Shown here piece by piece: positions 52,711 through 60,376 of a stretch of 64,000 bases of DNA. Source of the DNA: Owenweeksia sp963758205 (GTDB lineage Bacteria; Bacteroidota; Bacteroidia; Flavobacteriales; Schleiferiaceae); assembly GCA_963758205.1 (NCBI GenBank), contig CAVWUM010000001.1, positions 62,001 to 126,000 on the forward strand, in the 5' to 3' direction. Position numbers and translations under genes: made by a program. The number at the start of each line of letters is the position of its first letter. Within the stretch, counting starts at the first letter, position 1. Under the pieces are notes generated by a model. The model was given only the letters and a program-made list of their open reading frames with translations, was not told the DNA's origin and did not search any database.

Positions 52711-53691
52711 ATGAAAAGGATTCTTCTCTTAGCACTTTCGGCCCTAATCTTTACAGCATGTGTATCTCCTAAAATACATAAAGAGCTGCAGGCTAAATAT
52801 CAGGATGTAGAACAGCAGAACTCAAACCTGCGTGCAGAAAATGATTCGCTTAAAGCCTGCTACAATACCTGTGCAGAAGAATTGAAAAGAGCCAAGGCCG
52901 GCCTGGCTAACACGCGCGATGAGTACGCTGCGGCACAGGCGAAACACGAGGAGCTACAGGAGAAATACAGAGATTTGAATAAAAATTATGAGTTTTTGCT
53001 GGAGAACAACAACGCCCTGATGGCCAGCAACCAGGCAGAAAATAAGAAACTCATCAACAAACTAAATACCCTGCAAAAGGATCTACACTCTAAGGAAGAC
53101 TCTTTGGCCAAAGAGCAGCAAAAACTGGAATACCTGAGTAAGGAACTGCAAAAACGCGAAGCCCGCGTTTACGAATTGGAATCTTTAATAGCGGAACAGG
53201 ATAAGAAAGTAAATGAAGTACGCGAAACTCTAAAAAAAGCCCTTTTTGATTTTGATGGCAAAGGACTTACTGTGGAAATGCGCGATGGAAAAGTATATGT
53301 TTCATTGGAGAACAGTCTGCTATTTCCCAGTGCCAGCTGGGCAGTGGAGCCGCGAGGTAAAAAAGCCCTTGAAGAGCTGGCCAAGGTACTGGCCAACAAT
53401 AAAGACCTCAATGTAATGGTAGAAGGCCACACAGATGCTGACGCCTACCGGGGCCAGACAGCTGTAAAAGATAATTGGGACCTTAGCGTGATGAGGGCTA
53501 CTTCTATTGTAAAAGTGCTTACTGCAAATGAAGGCGTAAATCCTGCCCGCATTACAGCGGCTGGCCGTAGTGAATATGTGCCTATCGCCACCAACGAAAC
53601 GGCTGAGGGTAAAGCCAAAAACAGAAGAACGGAAATCATCATCACCCCTGATCTGGATAAGATTGTGAAGGTGCTGGGCGAGGTGAAGTGA
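52711..53691 (+). CDS. OmpA-family lipoprotein with coiled-coil stalk
   Basis: A 326-residue lipoprotein: MKRILLLALSALIFTAC, then a long coiled coil from about residue 25 to 175 (many heptads with Lys/Glu/Leu), then an OmpA-like peptidoglycan-binding domain. In it NSLLFPSASWAVEP, MVEGHTDADAY, WDLSVMRATSIVKVL and NRRTEIIITPDL match the family; the peptidoglycan-contact Asp and Arg are present. It probably ties the outer membrane to the wall. TACTTTCG at 52683-52690 is one base off the -7 consensus. Confidence 0.88.
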   Translation: MKRILLLALSALIFTACVSPKIHKELQAKYQDVEQQNSNLRAENDSLKACYNTCAEELKRAKAGLANTRDEYAAAQAKHEELQEKYRDLNKNYEFLLENNNALMASNQAENKKLINKLNTLQKDLHSKEDSLAKEQQKLEYLSKELQKREARVYELESLIAEQDKKVNEVRETLKKALFDFDGKGLTVEMRDGKVYVSLENSLLFPSASWAVEPRGKKALEELAKVLANNKDLNVMVEGHTDADAYRGQTAVKDNWDLSVMRATSIVKVLTANEGVNPARITAAGRSEYVPIATNETAEGKAKNRRTEIIITPDLDKIVKVLGEVK

Positions 53692-53722
53692 AGTAATAAG
53701 ACTTTCTTTAAGTAACTAAAGT

Positions 53723-53730
53723 TACATTTG
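53723..53730 (+). promoter_or_regulatory. TAnnTTTG promoter element
   Basis: TACATTTG, 21 bp before the ATG at 53752. It overlaps the in-frame TTG at 53728 and so excludes it as a start. Confidence 0.5.
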
Positions 53731-53751
53731 GAAAAACTGAAGCTGTACCGA

Positions 53752-54420
53752 ATGAAGCTATTAATAGCTATACTTGGCCTAATGCCCGTTTTTGGTTTTT
53801 CTCAAACCATGCCCACTGCTGATTCTTCAAAGGTGATTGCAAAAAATGTGATTGGCTTCATTCCTTCCAAAGCCAATATAGTTAATGGCTGGGCTATTGG
53901 CTATGGTTTTAGGTTAAGTTCTCCAGATTCTTCTTCACGAAAAATCAATGGTGTTTATACTAATGTTCAACCACTTAATGTTTTGGTGCTGGGTTTTGCC
54001 ACGCCTCATCTAATTCTTGGTTCACTTCAACATTTAGCCCAATCCAATAATAATACTGACACTGCAAAAACTTCTAAAAGAAAGATTCAGGATTCTGTTT
54101 CTGGTGATACATTAAATGGGATAGCCATGCACCTTTTCGGAATAGGCTACTCTTATGGATACGTTATCAATGGTTTTGAATTTTGCCCTGGAACTATTTC
54201 GGGTACTACTCTTAATGGTCTATCTGTTGCCCTATTTGCCGGATATGAGGATTTTAAGGGATGTATGATTGGTGGATTTACCAATTATGCAGAGAAAGGC
54301 CGGGGTGCACAGGTATCTCTAATAAATATTGCAGATAACTTCAATGGAGTTCAGATAGGCCTATTGAATAGGATAGGAGATAGGGTAACTCCATTCATCA
54401 ACTTCAGCTTTAAAAGATGA
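53752..54420 (+). CDS. Exported protein with Gly-rich surface-type repeats
   Basis: A 222-residue protein with signal peptide MKLLIAILGLMPVFGFSQ. The rest is made of repeats with the pattern NG-(h)-x-(h)-G: ANIVNGWAIGYGF, TLNGIAMHLFGIG, TLNGLSVALFAGY, NFNGVQIGLLNRI. This pattern resembles the LA_2272-type surface repeat proteins; the resemblance is by eye. Probably outer-membrane associated; function unknown. Its stop lies five bases from that of the convergent radA. Confidence 0.6.
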   Translation: MKLLIAILGLMPVFGFSQTMPTADSSKVIAKNVIGFIPSKANIVNGWAIGYGFRLSSPDSSSRKINGVYTNVQPLNVLVLGFATPHLILGSLQHLAQSNNNTDTAKTSKRKIQDSVSGDTLNGIAMHLFGIGYSYGYVINGFEFCPGTISGTTLNGLSVALFAGYEDFKGCMIGGFTNYAEKGRGAQVSLINIADNFNGVQIGLLNRIGDRVTPFINFSFKR

Positions 54421-54425
54421 AGATA

Positions 54426-55793
54426 CTACCCAAACAGCCTTTCAAATACCTCCTCAATTTTACCGCACTGAATTATTTTAATGCCATAACCCTTTGTGCT
54501 GAGTTTACTGTGTGAGCTTATATAGATTTCATCAAAACCCATTTTTTCGGCTTCGCCAATACGCTGGTCAATGCGGGCTACTGGCCTTATTTCGCCACTC
54601 AGGCCAATTTCTGCCGAAAAGGCAATTTTTACCGGCAGGGGCATATCCTGGTTAGAAGATAAAACGGCTGCCACCACTGCCAGGTCAAGGGCCGGGTCAT
54701 CAACGCGAATTCCCCCGGTGATATTCAGAAAAACATCTTTACTGGCCAGGTGAAAACCACAGCGCTTTTCGAGAACGGCTAAAAGCATGTTCAGCCTACG
54801 GGTATCATAGCCTGTAGTACTTCGCTGTGGGGTGCCATATACGGCACTACTTACCAATGCCTGTATTTCAATCAGCATGGGGCGTATCCCCTCAAGGGTA
54901 GCGGCTACTGCATTACCGCTCAGGTCATCATCCTTACGGGAGAGGAGGATCTCGCTGGGGTTGCTCACCTCACGCAGGCCTTCGGTTACCATTTCGTAAA
55001 TGCCCAGTTCGGCCGTAGAGCCAAACCTGTTTTTTTGAGCCCTGAGCAGGCGGTACACATGGTGGCGATCCCCCTCAAACTGAAGCACGGTATCCACCAT
55101 GTGCTCCAGTATTTTAGGGCCGGCAATGTTGCCATCCTTGGTAATGTGTCCAATTAAAAAAATGGGGGTATCCGTTTCTTTGGCAAACTGGATAAACTCA
55201 GCGGCACATTGCCTTATTTGTGATACTGAGCCTGGGGCAGATTCAATAAGAGGGGAGTGCAGGGTTTGTATAGAATCAACAACCACCATCTGAGGTTCGG
55301 CCAGGGTAATTTGCTTAAAAATTTCCTGGGTTGAGGTGGCAGTAAGTATGTAGCAATCCGTATTTCTGATGCCGATGCGCTGGGCGCGCAATTGCACCTG
55401 CTGTTCACTCTCCTCACCTGAAACGTAAAGGCATTTGCGAGCAACCCGTAAAGCCACCTGCAACATCAGGGTACTTTTTCCAATGCCCGGTTCACCACCC
55501 ATCAGGGTAACAGAGCCTTCCACCATGCCGCCACCCAGCACCCGGTCAAGTTCCTTACTGCCGGTTTTTATTCTCACTCCGGCTTCAGCAGTAACCTCGC
55601 CAATTGGCCTTACCCGGCTTTTGGCAGTTCCACCGGTTTTGTTATTCCAGGCCACTGCTGTTGAAAGTCCCTGATCCACTACTTCTTCTACAATGGTGTT
55701 CCATTCGCCACAACTGCTGCACTGCCCCATCCACTTGCTGTGCTGGCTACCGCAATTTTGACAATAAAAAGTAGTTTTTGGTTTTTTAGCCAT
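54426..55793 (-). CDS. radA: DNA repair protein RadA
   Basis: A 455-residue branch-migration helicase. The N-terminal zinc finger FYCQNCGSQHSKWMGQCSSC is followed by a RecA-like core with Walker A GGEPGIGKST near residue 95 and the RadA-specific LRAQKNRFGS near 250. The C-terminal Lon-like domain (NITGGIRVDDPALDLAVV) completes the family architecture. Last gene of a panC-panD-flippase-radA series on the minus strand. Confidence 0.97.
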   Translation of the reverse strand: MAKKPKTTFYCQNCGSQHSKWMGQCSSCGEWNTIVEEVVDQGLSTAVAWNNKTGGTAKSRVRPIGEVTAEAGVRIKTGSKELDRVLGGGMVEGSVTLMGGEPGIGKSTLMLQVALRVARKCLYVSGEESEQQVQLRAQRIGIRNTDCYILTATSTQEIFKQITLAEPQMVVVDSIQTLHSPLIESAPGSVSQIRQCAAEFIQFAKETDTPIFLIGHITKDGNIAGPKILEHMVDTVLQFEGDRHHVYRLLRAQKNRFGSTAELGIYEMVTEGLREVSNPSEILLSRKDDDLSGNAVAATLEGIRPMLIEIQALVSSAVYGTPQRSTTGYDTRRLNMLLAVLEKRCGFHLASKDVFLNITGGIRVDDPALDLAVVAAVLSSNQDMPLPVKIAFSAEIGLSGEIRPVARIDQRIGEAEKMGFDEIYISSHSKLSTKGYGIKIIQCGKIEEVFERLFG

Positions 55794-55826
55794 AAGGCAA
55801 AAAAGAAAGTTTAGAAGAGGGCCAAT

Positions 55827-56858
55827 TTAGGCATTCTGGTCAGCGGGCTCAAGGGCTTCAGTTTTTTTGTTCCTGGCCCTTACACGAGCCAAAACAGCCA
55901 CGGCTATAAGCCCGCCAATAATTGTCATAACTAGTTGGCCTGTATGCACCAGGGTGGCGAAACTTACCCCATCAGTTGCTGAAATACCCAGTACGCCAAG
56001 AGCCAACATCACTAAATAATGGTAAGCTCCAATACCACCGGGGGTAGGTACTACCATGCCTAATCCGGCCACTATCATTACAAACAATCCGCTGGAAGGA
56101 TCAAGATGTTCTGTGGCCGGCAAAGCAAATACACATATATACACCATCAGGTAATACATCGTCCAGATAAAAAGCGTGTGTAAAATAAATGGCCATTTGT
56201 TTTCCAGCTTCCCAATAGACTTTAAACCTTCCTTTATGCCCGTCCAAAAGTCCCTCACTTTGGAGTAAATAGGCATGTGTTGAAATTTGTGACGCAGCAG
56301 GTATAGTATCACAACTCCAACAACTCCGGTAACGGCAATAGCTATTTTAATGATGGTACCACCGTTGCTGCCTTCTTCTGCTACATCATTGTTAAACGCG
56401 GTGCTGAAAAAACTATTCAATTGATCAAACTCTAAAATCAGCGTAAGCAGGATGAGTAAAATCAGCATTATCATATCGATAACACGCTCGAGAATAACGG
56501 TTCCGAAGAGCCTGTTTACCGGGATTTTATCCGTTTGCTGAAGTGCCGTGCATCGGGCCAATTCACCTGCTCTTGGTATTAAAAGGTTTGTTAGGTATCC
56601 CACCGAAACCGAGTGAACTGCATTCCAAGTTCCCGGCTTTTTGCCTAAAGGAGCCAGTAAAATTACCCAACGCATTCCACGGCTAATAAATGCCAGGTAG
56701 CCCATTATCATTGAGGCCAGTACATACTCGTATTGTGCCTTTTGGAAATCTTCAACCAGCTTTTCAAATTCAGTATTTCTAAAAGCCAGGTAAAACAGAA
56801 AGCCACCCGTCCCTAAGAATATAGAATACTTTAGGATTTTGGAAAGTGTGGGATTCAA
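55827..56858 (-). CDS. UPF0104/lysylphosphatidylglycerol-synthase-like membrane protein (flippase-like)
   Basis: A 343-residue polytopic protein with about eight to nine hydrophobic segments. FISRGMRWVILLAPLG, VGYLTNLLIPRAGELARC and GLGMVVPTPGGIGAYHYL are the conserved blocks of the family whose members include the membrane domain of MprF and other lipid flippases. No aminoacyl-transferase domain is present. The start is TTG, two bases behind the panD stop, so translation is probably coupled. Confidence 0.85.
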   Translation of the reverse strand: MNPTLSKILKYSIFLGTGGFLFYLAFRNTEFEKLVEDFQKAQYEYVLASMIMGYLAFISRGMRWVILLAPLGKKPGTWNAVHSVSVGYLTNLLIPRAGELARCTALQQTDKIPVNRLFGTVILERVIDMIMLILLILLTLILEFDQLNSFFSTAFNNDVAEEGSNGGTIIKIAIAVTGVVGVVILYLLRHKFQHMPIYSKVRDFWTGIKEGLKSIGKLENKWPFILHTLFIWTMYYLMVYICVFALPATEHLDPSSGLFVMIVAGLGMVVPTPGGIGAYHYLVMLALGVLGISATDGVSFATLVHTGQLVMTIIGGLIAVAVLARVRARNKKTEALEPADQNA

Positions 56859-56860
56859 GA

Positions 56861-57211
56861 TCAGTTCAGACTATTTGAGTACTCGTTGGGGAAAATAATG
56901 GTGGGCCTGAAGGCTTTTGCTTCTTCAAACTCCATGCGGGCATACGAGATAATGATAACAATGTCTCCGGCCTGCACCTTTCGTGCTGCGGGTCCATTCA
57001 TAGTGATTTCTCCACTCCCACGGCTGCCGGTTATTACATATGTATCAAGTCGCTCACCATTGTTCACGTTTACTATTGATACTTTTTCACCTTCTATCAG
57101 GTTGGCAGCATCCATCAGGTCTTCATCTACAGTAATGCTGCCGATATAATTAAGGTCAGCTCCTGTGATTTTTACCCTATGTATCTTCGACTTTAAAACC
57201 TCTATTTGCAT
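56861..57211 (-). CDS. panD: Aspartate 1-decarboxylase
   Basis: A 116-residue proenzyme. It has KSKIHRVKITGADLNYIGSITVD with the self-cleavage pair Gly-Ser at about residues 24-25, which creates the pyruvoyl group. NNGERLDTYVI and GEITMNGPAARKVQ are also typical. It makes beta-alanine for pantothenate. It lies 14 bp behind panC. A consensus promoter inside the panC 3' end suggests separate, possibly leaderless, transcription. Confidence 0.96.
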   Translation of the reverse strand: MQIEVLKSKIHRVKITGADLNYIGSITVDEDLMDAANLIEGEKVSIVNVNNGERLDTYVITGSRGSGEITMNGPAARKVQAGDIVIIISYARMEFEEAKAFRPTIIFPNEYSNSLN

Positions 57212-57215
57212 GGCG

Positions 57216-57248
57216 CAAAATTAGTTTAAAATAATAACAAGTTATCAA
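57216..57248 (-). promoter_or_regulatory. Sigma-A promoter of panD, inside the panC 3' end
   Basis: On the minus strand TTG (57248-57246), a 22-bp spacer, TAATTTTG (57223-57216), then CGCC and the panD ATG. Suggests a leaderless panD transcript. Confidence 0.6.
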
Positions 57249-58068
57249 TGAGCCTTACGCCAGAAATGTGGGCGGCAATAAAGATTCGTGCATGTTTTGC
57301 TTCTTCCCAACTGGCAATATTTTTAAGATTTTCCTGGTTTACCACCTCTACATATTCCAGCTCCAACGGCTCGGAGCTAAAACGCTCCTTTATTGCAGAT
57401 TCAATTTGCTTTGGCGATAAAGTGCCGTGGTTTTCACGGGCCCATGTAAGGCTGTTTACAATAGCCAGAGATTTAACCTGATCTTCCGTGGAAAGCAGTT
57501 GGTTTCTGCTGCTGAGCGCCAGGCCACCACTATTTCTTTCAATAGGGTGTGGAACAATCTGCACCTTAAAACCCATTTGCTTACTAACGTGCCTAATGAT
57601 TTGTAATTGCTGGTAATCCTTTTCACCAAAATAGGCTCTGTCAGGATTCACAATTTTAAAGAACCGGCTGACTATAGTTGCAACCCCATCAAAGTGCCCG
57701 GGGCGGTGGGCGCCCTCCATTACGGTATCCAAACCTCCAAGGTCAATGCTTTGTGATTCTACCTTTTCGGGATACATCTCCGAAACTTCTGGATGAAAAA
57801 GCACCTGGCAGTTCGTGGTGCTTAGTTTTTCAATGTCATCTTCAATATTTCGGGGATATCGCTTAAGGTCTTCGGCATTGTTAAACTGGGTAGGGTTTAC
57901 AAATATGCTCACCACAACTACATCGTTGTATTTAGCGGCATGGTTGATAAGTGCAAGATGTCCGCTGTGAAGCGCCCCCATGGTAGGAACAAAGCCAATA
58001 GATGAGCCTTTGGCACGTTGTTCATTTAAGTGATCAATAAGCGATTGAGCCGTCCGGAATATGTGCAT
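57226..58068 (-). CDS. panC: Pantothenate synthetase
   Basis: A 280-residue ATP-dependent ligase joining pantoate and beta-alanine. FVPTMGALHSGHLALI (HIGH-type motif) near residue 28, SIFVNPTQFNN near 55, EGAHRPGHFDGVATIVSRFF near 122, YFGEKDYQQLQII near 150 and the KMSKS-like region LALSSRNQLLS near 188 are all present. First gene of the series; panD supplies its beta-alanine. Confidence 0.97.
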   Translation of the reverse strand: MHIFRTAQSLIDHLNEQRAKGSSIGFVPTMGALHSGHLALINHAAKYNDVVVVSIFVNPTQFNNAEDLKRYPRNIEDDIEKLSTTNCQVLFHPEVSEMYPEKVESQSIDLGGLDTVMEGAHRPGHFDGVATIVSRFFKIVNPDRAYFGEKDYQQLQIIRHVSKQMGFKVQIVPHPIERNSGGLALSSRNQLLSTEDQVKSLAIVNSLTWARENHGTLSPKQIESAIKERFSSEPLELEYVEVVNQENLKNIASWEEAKHARIFIAAHISGVRLIDNLLLF

Positions 58069-58088
58069 TTAGGGGCGGTTAAAGCGGA

Positions 58089-58096
58089 CAAAGCTA
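58089..58096 (-). promoter_or_regulatory. TAnnTTTG promoter element of panC
   Basis: The minus strand reads TAGCTTTG, 20 bp before the panC ATG. No TTG at the proper distance. Confidence 0.45.
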
Positions 58097-58106
58097 TAAT
58101 TATATG

Positions 58107-58137
58107 TTGAAAAAGTGCTAAGTTATTGGTACTTTTG
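58107..58137 (+). promoter_or_regulatory. Bacteroidota sigma-A promoter of the glycogen-synthase-like/DUF4270/glmS series
   Basis: TTG at 58107-58109, a 20-bp spacer, TACTTTTG at 58130-58137, 31 bp before the ATG at 58169. It is divergent from the panC element in the same 100-bp gap. Confidence 0.75.
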
Positions 58138-58168
58138 CAGCTTATTTACTTAAAGAAAGAAACCTCTG

Positions 58169-58987
58169 ATGGATAGCAAAAGAATTCTGTATGTAAGCCA
58201 GGAAATCCACCCTTATCTTCCCGAAAACGAAATCTCGAAACCCTCCCTCGAACTTCCCAAAAAAATGAATGAGAAGGGACACCAGGTGCGCGTTTTTATG
58301 CCTAGATATGGTTTGATAAATGAAAGAAGACATCAACTACATGAAGTAATCCGCCTCAGTGGAATCAACATTATTGTAAACGATATGGACCAGCCGCTTA
58401 TCATTAAAGTGGCTTCTGTACCACAGGCCAGGATGCAGGTTTACTTTATTGATAACGAAGAGTTCTTTAAAAGAAAGGCTACTTTTTATGATGAAGATGG
58501 AAACTTCTTTCCGGATAATGACCAGCGCGCCATTTTCTTTTGCCGCGGGGTGATAGAAACTGTGAAGAAGCTGGGGTGGTCTCCTGATATTATTCATTGC
58601 CACGGCTGGATGGCCAGCTTTATGCCAATGTATCTTAAGAAGTTCCACTACGATGATCCATTGTTTGCAGAAAGTAAAATGGTGATGTCTGTTTACAACT
58701 CCAAACCACATACTATGGATGCCTCATTGTTGGATAACCTTAAGTTTGATGGGATAAACGGGCAGGATATTAAGAAATATGAAAATGCCGATTTAAATCA
58801 GCTTTATGCCGCAGGAGCAAGCTTTAGCGATGCTGCGGTGATAGGAGCTGAAAATGTTAGCCAGGAATTAAAAGATTTAGTTTCTGCTAACGTTGATACG
58901 GTTGTAGATTTTTCTGAAGGTGATGATTATGTAACCCGTGTACATGATTTATACGAGAGCCTTATTGAGGAAGAGTCAGTAGCCTAG
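58169..58987 (+). CDS. Truncated glycogen/starch synthase-like protein (N-terminal GT5 domain only)
   Basis: A 272-residue protein that aligns with the N-terminal Rossmann half of GT5 synthases: ILYVSQEIHPYLPE at the start, KGHQVRVFMPRYG near residue 38, DNDQRAIFFCRGVIETVKKLGWSPDIIHCHGW near 118-146. It ends at about half the normal 470-500 residues, with no C-terminal ADP-glucose-binding domain. Where enzymes have KxGGL it reads EISKPSLELPKK, so the donor-site lysine motif is lost. It is therefore probably not an active synthase. The gene start is firm. It is in series with DUF4270 (10 bp gap) and glmS. Confidence 0.85.
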   Translation: MDSKRILYVSQEIHPYLPENEISKPSLELPKKMNEKGHQVRVFMPRYGLINERRHQLHEVIRLSGINIIVNDMDQPLIIKVASVPQARMQVYFIDNEEFFKRKATFYDEDGNFFPDNDQRAIFFCRGVIETVKKLGWSPDIIHCHGWMASFMPMYLKKFHYDDPLFAESKMVMSVYNSKPHTMDASLLDNLKFDGINGQDIKKYENADLNQLYAAGASFSDAAVIGAENVSQELKDLVSANVDTVVDFSEGDDYVTRVHDLYESLIEEESVA

Positions 58988-58997
58988 TAACTTTTTT

Positions 58998-60371
58998 ATG
59001 AGATTATTGAATTTAACTTTTTGGAAGAGAGCCATGCTAGTTGTGGCTCCTTTTCTTTTTATAGCCTGTGAGAAGCCTAATGATGAATTGGGTTTTAATC
59101 AGGTTATCGGTTCAGTGGCCGGTTTAGGTGTTATTGAGTTTGACAGCGTAATAACCTACACTCAAAAAATTGATAGCCTGCTGGTAGCCACTGATGAAAC
59201 TCAGGTTGGGTACACAGGTAATAAACTGGTAGGTTCTATTATTGATGGGCACTTTGGCCGCACGGAGGCTTCATTTGTAAGCCAGATGTTGCTGAGTGAT
59301 ATCGATCCGGATTTTGGTACAAATCCCAATGTGGATTCTGTAAGCCTTTATCTGCGCTATACCGGTGCTTATGGAGATACATCCAAAATCATAAACCTTG
59401 AAGTGCTGGAGCTGGCCGGTGATATCAGGCCAAACGGAGTGGTACTCGATGCCGATTCTAACATAGCCGATAGTGCCTATTATTCAAATTATCAGCCCAT
59501 TCTCGGTCCTTCTCCGGTGGTGCTGGGCTCAAAAAGTTTTATTCCCAGGCCCAATACCAATGTTAGGATTGAAAATATTCTTAGCCCTCCGGCATTGAAA
59601 ATCCCTTTGGATACCAACTACTTTCAACAAAGATTTGCAGATGTGGGTAATGGCAACAACGTAAATTTTGCCAGCAATCAGGCTTTTGTGGATTACTTTA
59701 AAGGAATCTATGTAAGAGCTACCACAAATGATGGAGCTATTCTTTATTTTGATCTGGGCCTCATTAATTCAAGGCTCATCATTTACTTCCATAATGATGA
59801 AGACCCCGATGCGCAAAGTGTAACTCTGAACTTTAGCCAGGTTAGCGATGTGCGCCCGGTAAGCTTTAGTATATTCAATAATGATTACTCCATGGCCAGT
59901 TTTGATTTGAGCAATCAAAACACCACTATAGGCGAAAATGTTACCTACGTACAGGCTATGGGCGGGGTTACAACTGTATTGGAAATTCCGGATTTGCAAG
60001 GACTCGCTGATTCCTCCATCTTAATTAACCAGGCCTATATTGAAATCAGGAAGGAAAGAGGAACCGGCCTTGCCCTGGCACCTCCACCGCGTTTGGAAAT
60101 AAGAGAGTTTACCAGCAGGGGGCCAAATACTGCTCTACGCGATTTCACTACCGGTACTGGTGGCGGGACGTTTGTAGCAGAAGAGGTAAGAGATGGATAT
60201 TATAGATTTAATATTACCAAATATGTTTTTGAAGTAGTAAACACGGGTCAGTCTAAAAAACTGGCTGTGGTGCCCGTATCTAAAAGTACCGTGGCGGATA
60301 GGGTAATACTACAGGGAGGGTATGGCACGGAAAGTCCGGTTCGCCTTAAAATATATTATACCAAACCTTAG
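58998..60371 (+). CDS. DUF4270 family lipoprotein
   Basis: A 457-residue lipoprotein with signal MRLLNLTFWKRAMLVVAPFLFIAC and the start of mature protein EKPNDELGFNQVIGS. The DUF4270 pattern follows: YTQKIDSLLVATDETQVGYTGNKLVGSIIDGHFG, EASFVSQMLLSD, and the C-terminal VILQGGYGTESPVRLKIYYT. The family is widespread in Bacteroidota, with no established function. It lies between the glycogen-synthase-like gene and glmS, five bases from the latter. Confidence 0.88.
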   Translation: MRLLNLTFWKRAMLVVAPFLFIACEKPNDELGFNQVIGSVAGLGVIEFDSVITYTQKIDSLLVATDETQVGYTGNKLVGSIIDGHFGRTEASFVSQMLLSDIDPDFGTNPNVDSVSLYLRYTGAYGDTSKIINLEVLELAGDIRPNGVVLDADSNIADSAYYSNYQPILGPSPVVLGSKSFIPRPNTNVRIENILSPPALKIPLDTNYFQQRFADVGNGNNVNFASNQAFVDYFKGIYVRATTNDGAILYFDLGLINSRLIIYFHNDEDPDAQSVTLNFSQVSDVRPVSFSIFNNDYSMASFDLSNQNTTIGENVTYVQAMGGVTTVLEIPDLQGLADSSILINQAYIEIRKERGTGLALAPPPRLEIREFTSRGPNTALRDFTTGTGGGTFVAEEVRDGYYRFNITKYVFEVVNTGQSKKLAVVPVSKSTVADRVILQGGYGTESPVRLKIYYTKP

Positions 60372-60376
60372 AGATT

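Noticed and set aside
53728..53751. TTG start at 53728 for the surface-repeat protein
   Set aside because: The TTG is the end of the -7 element TACATTTG; the ATG at 53752 begins a proper signal peptide.
58169..58987. Active glycogen synthase glgA
   Set aside because: Half the enzyme and the donor-site KxGGL motif are missing.
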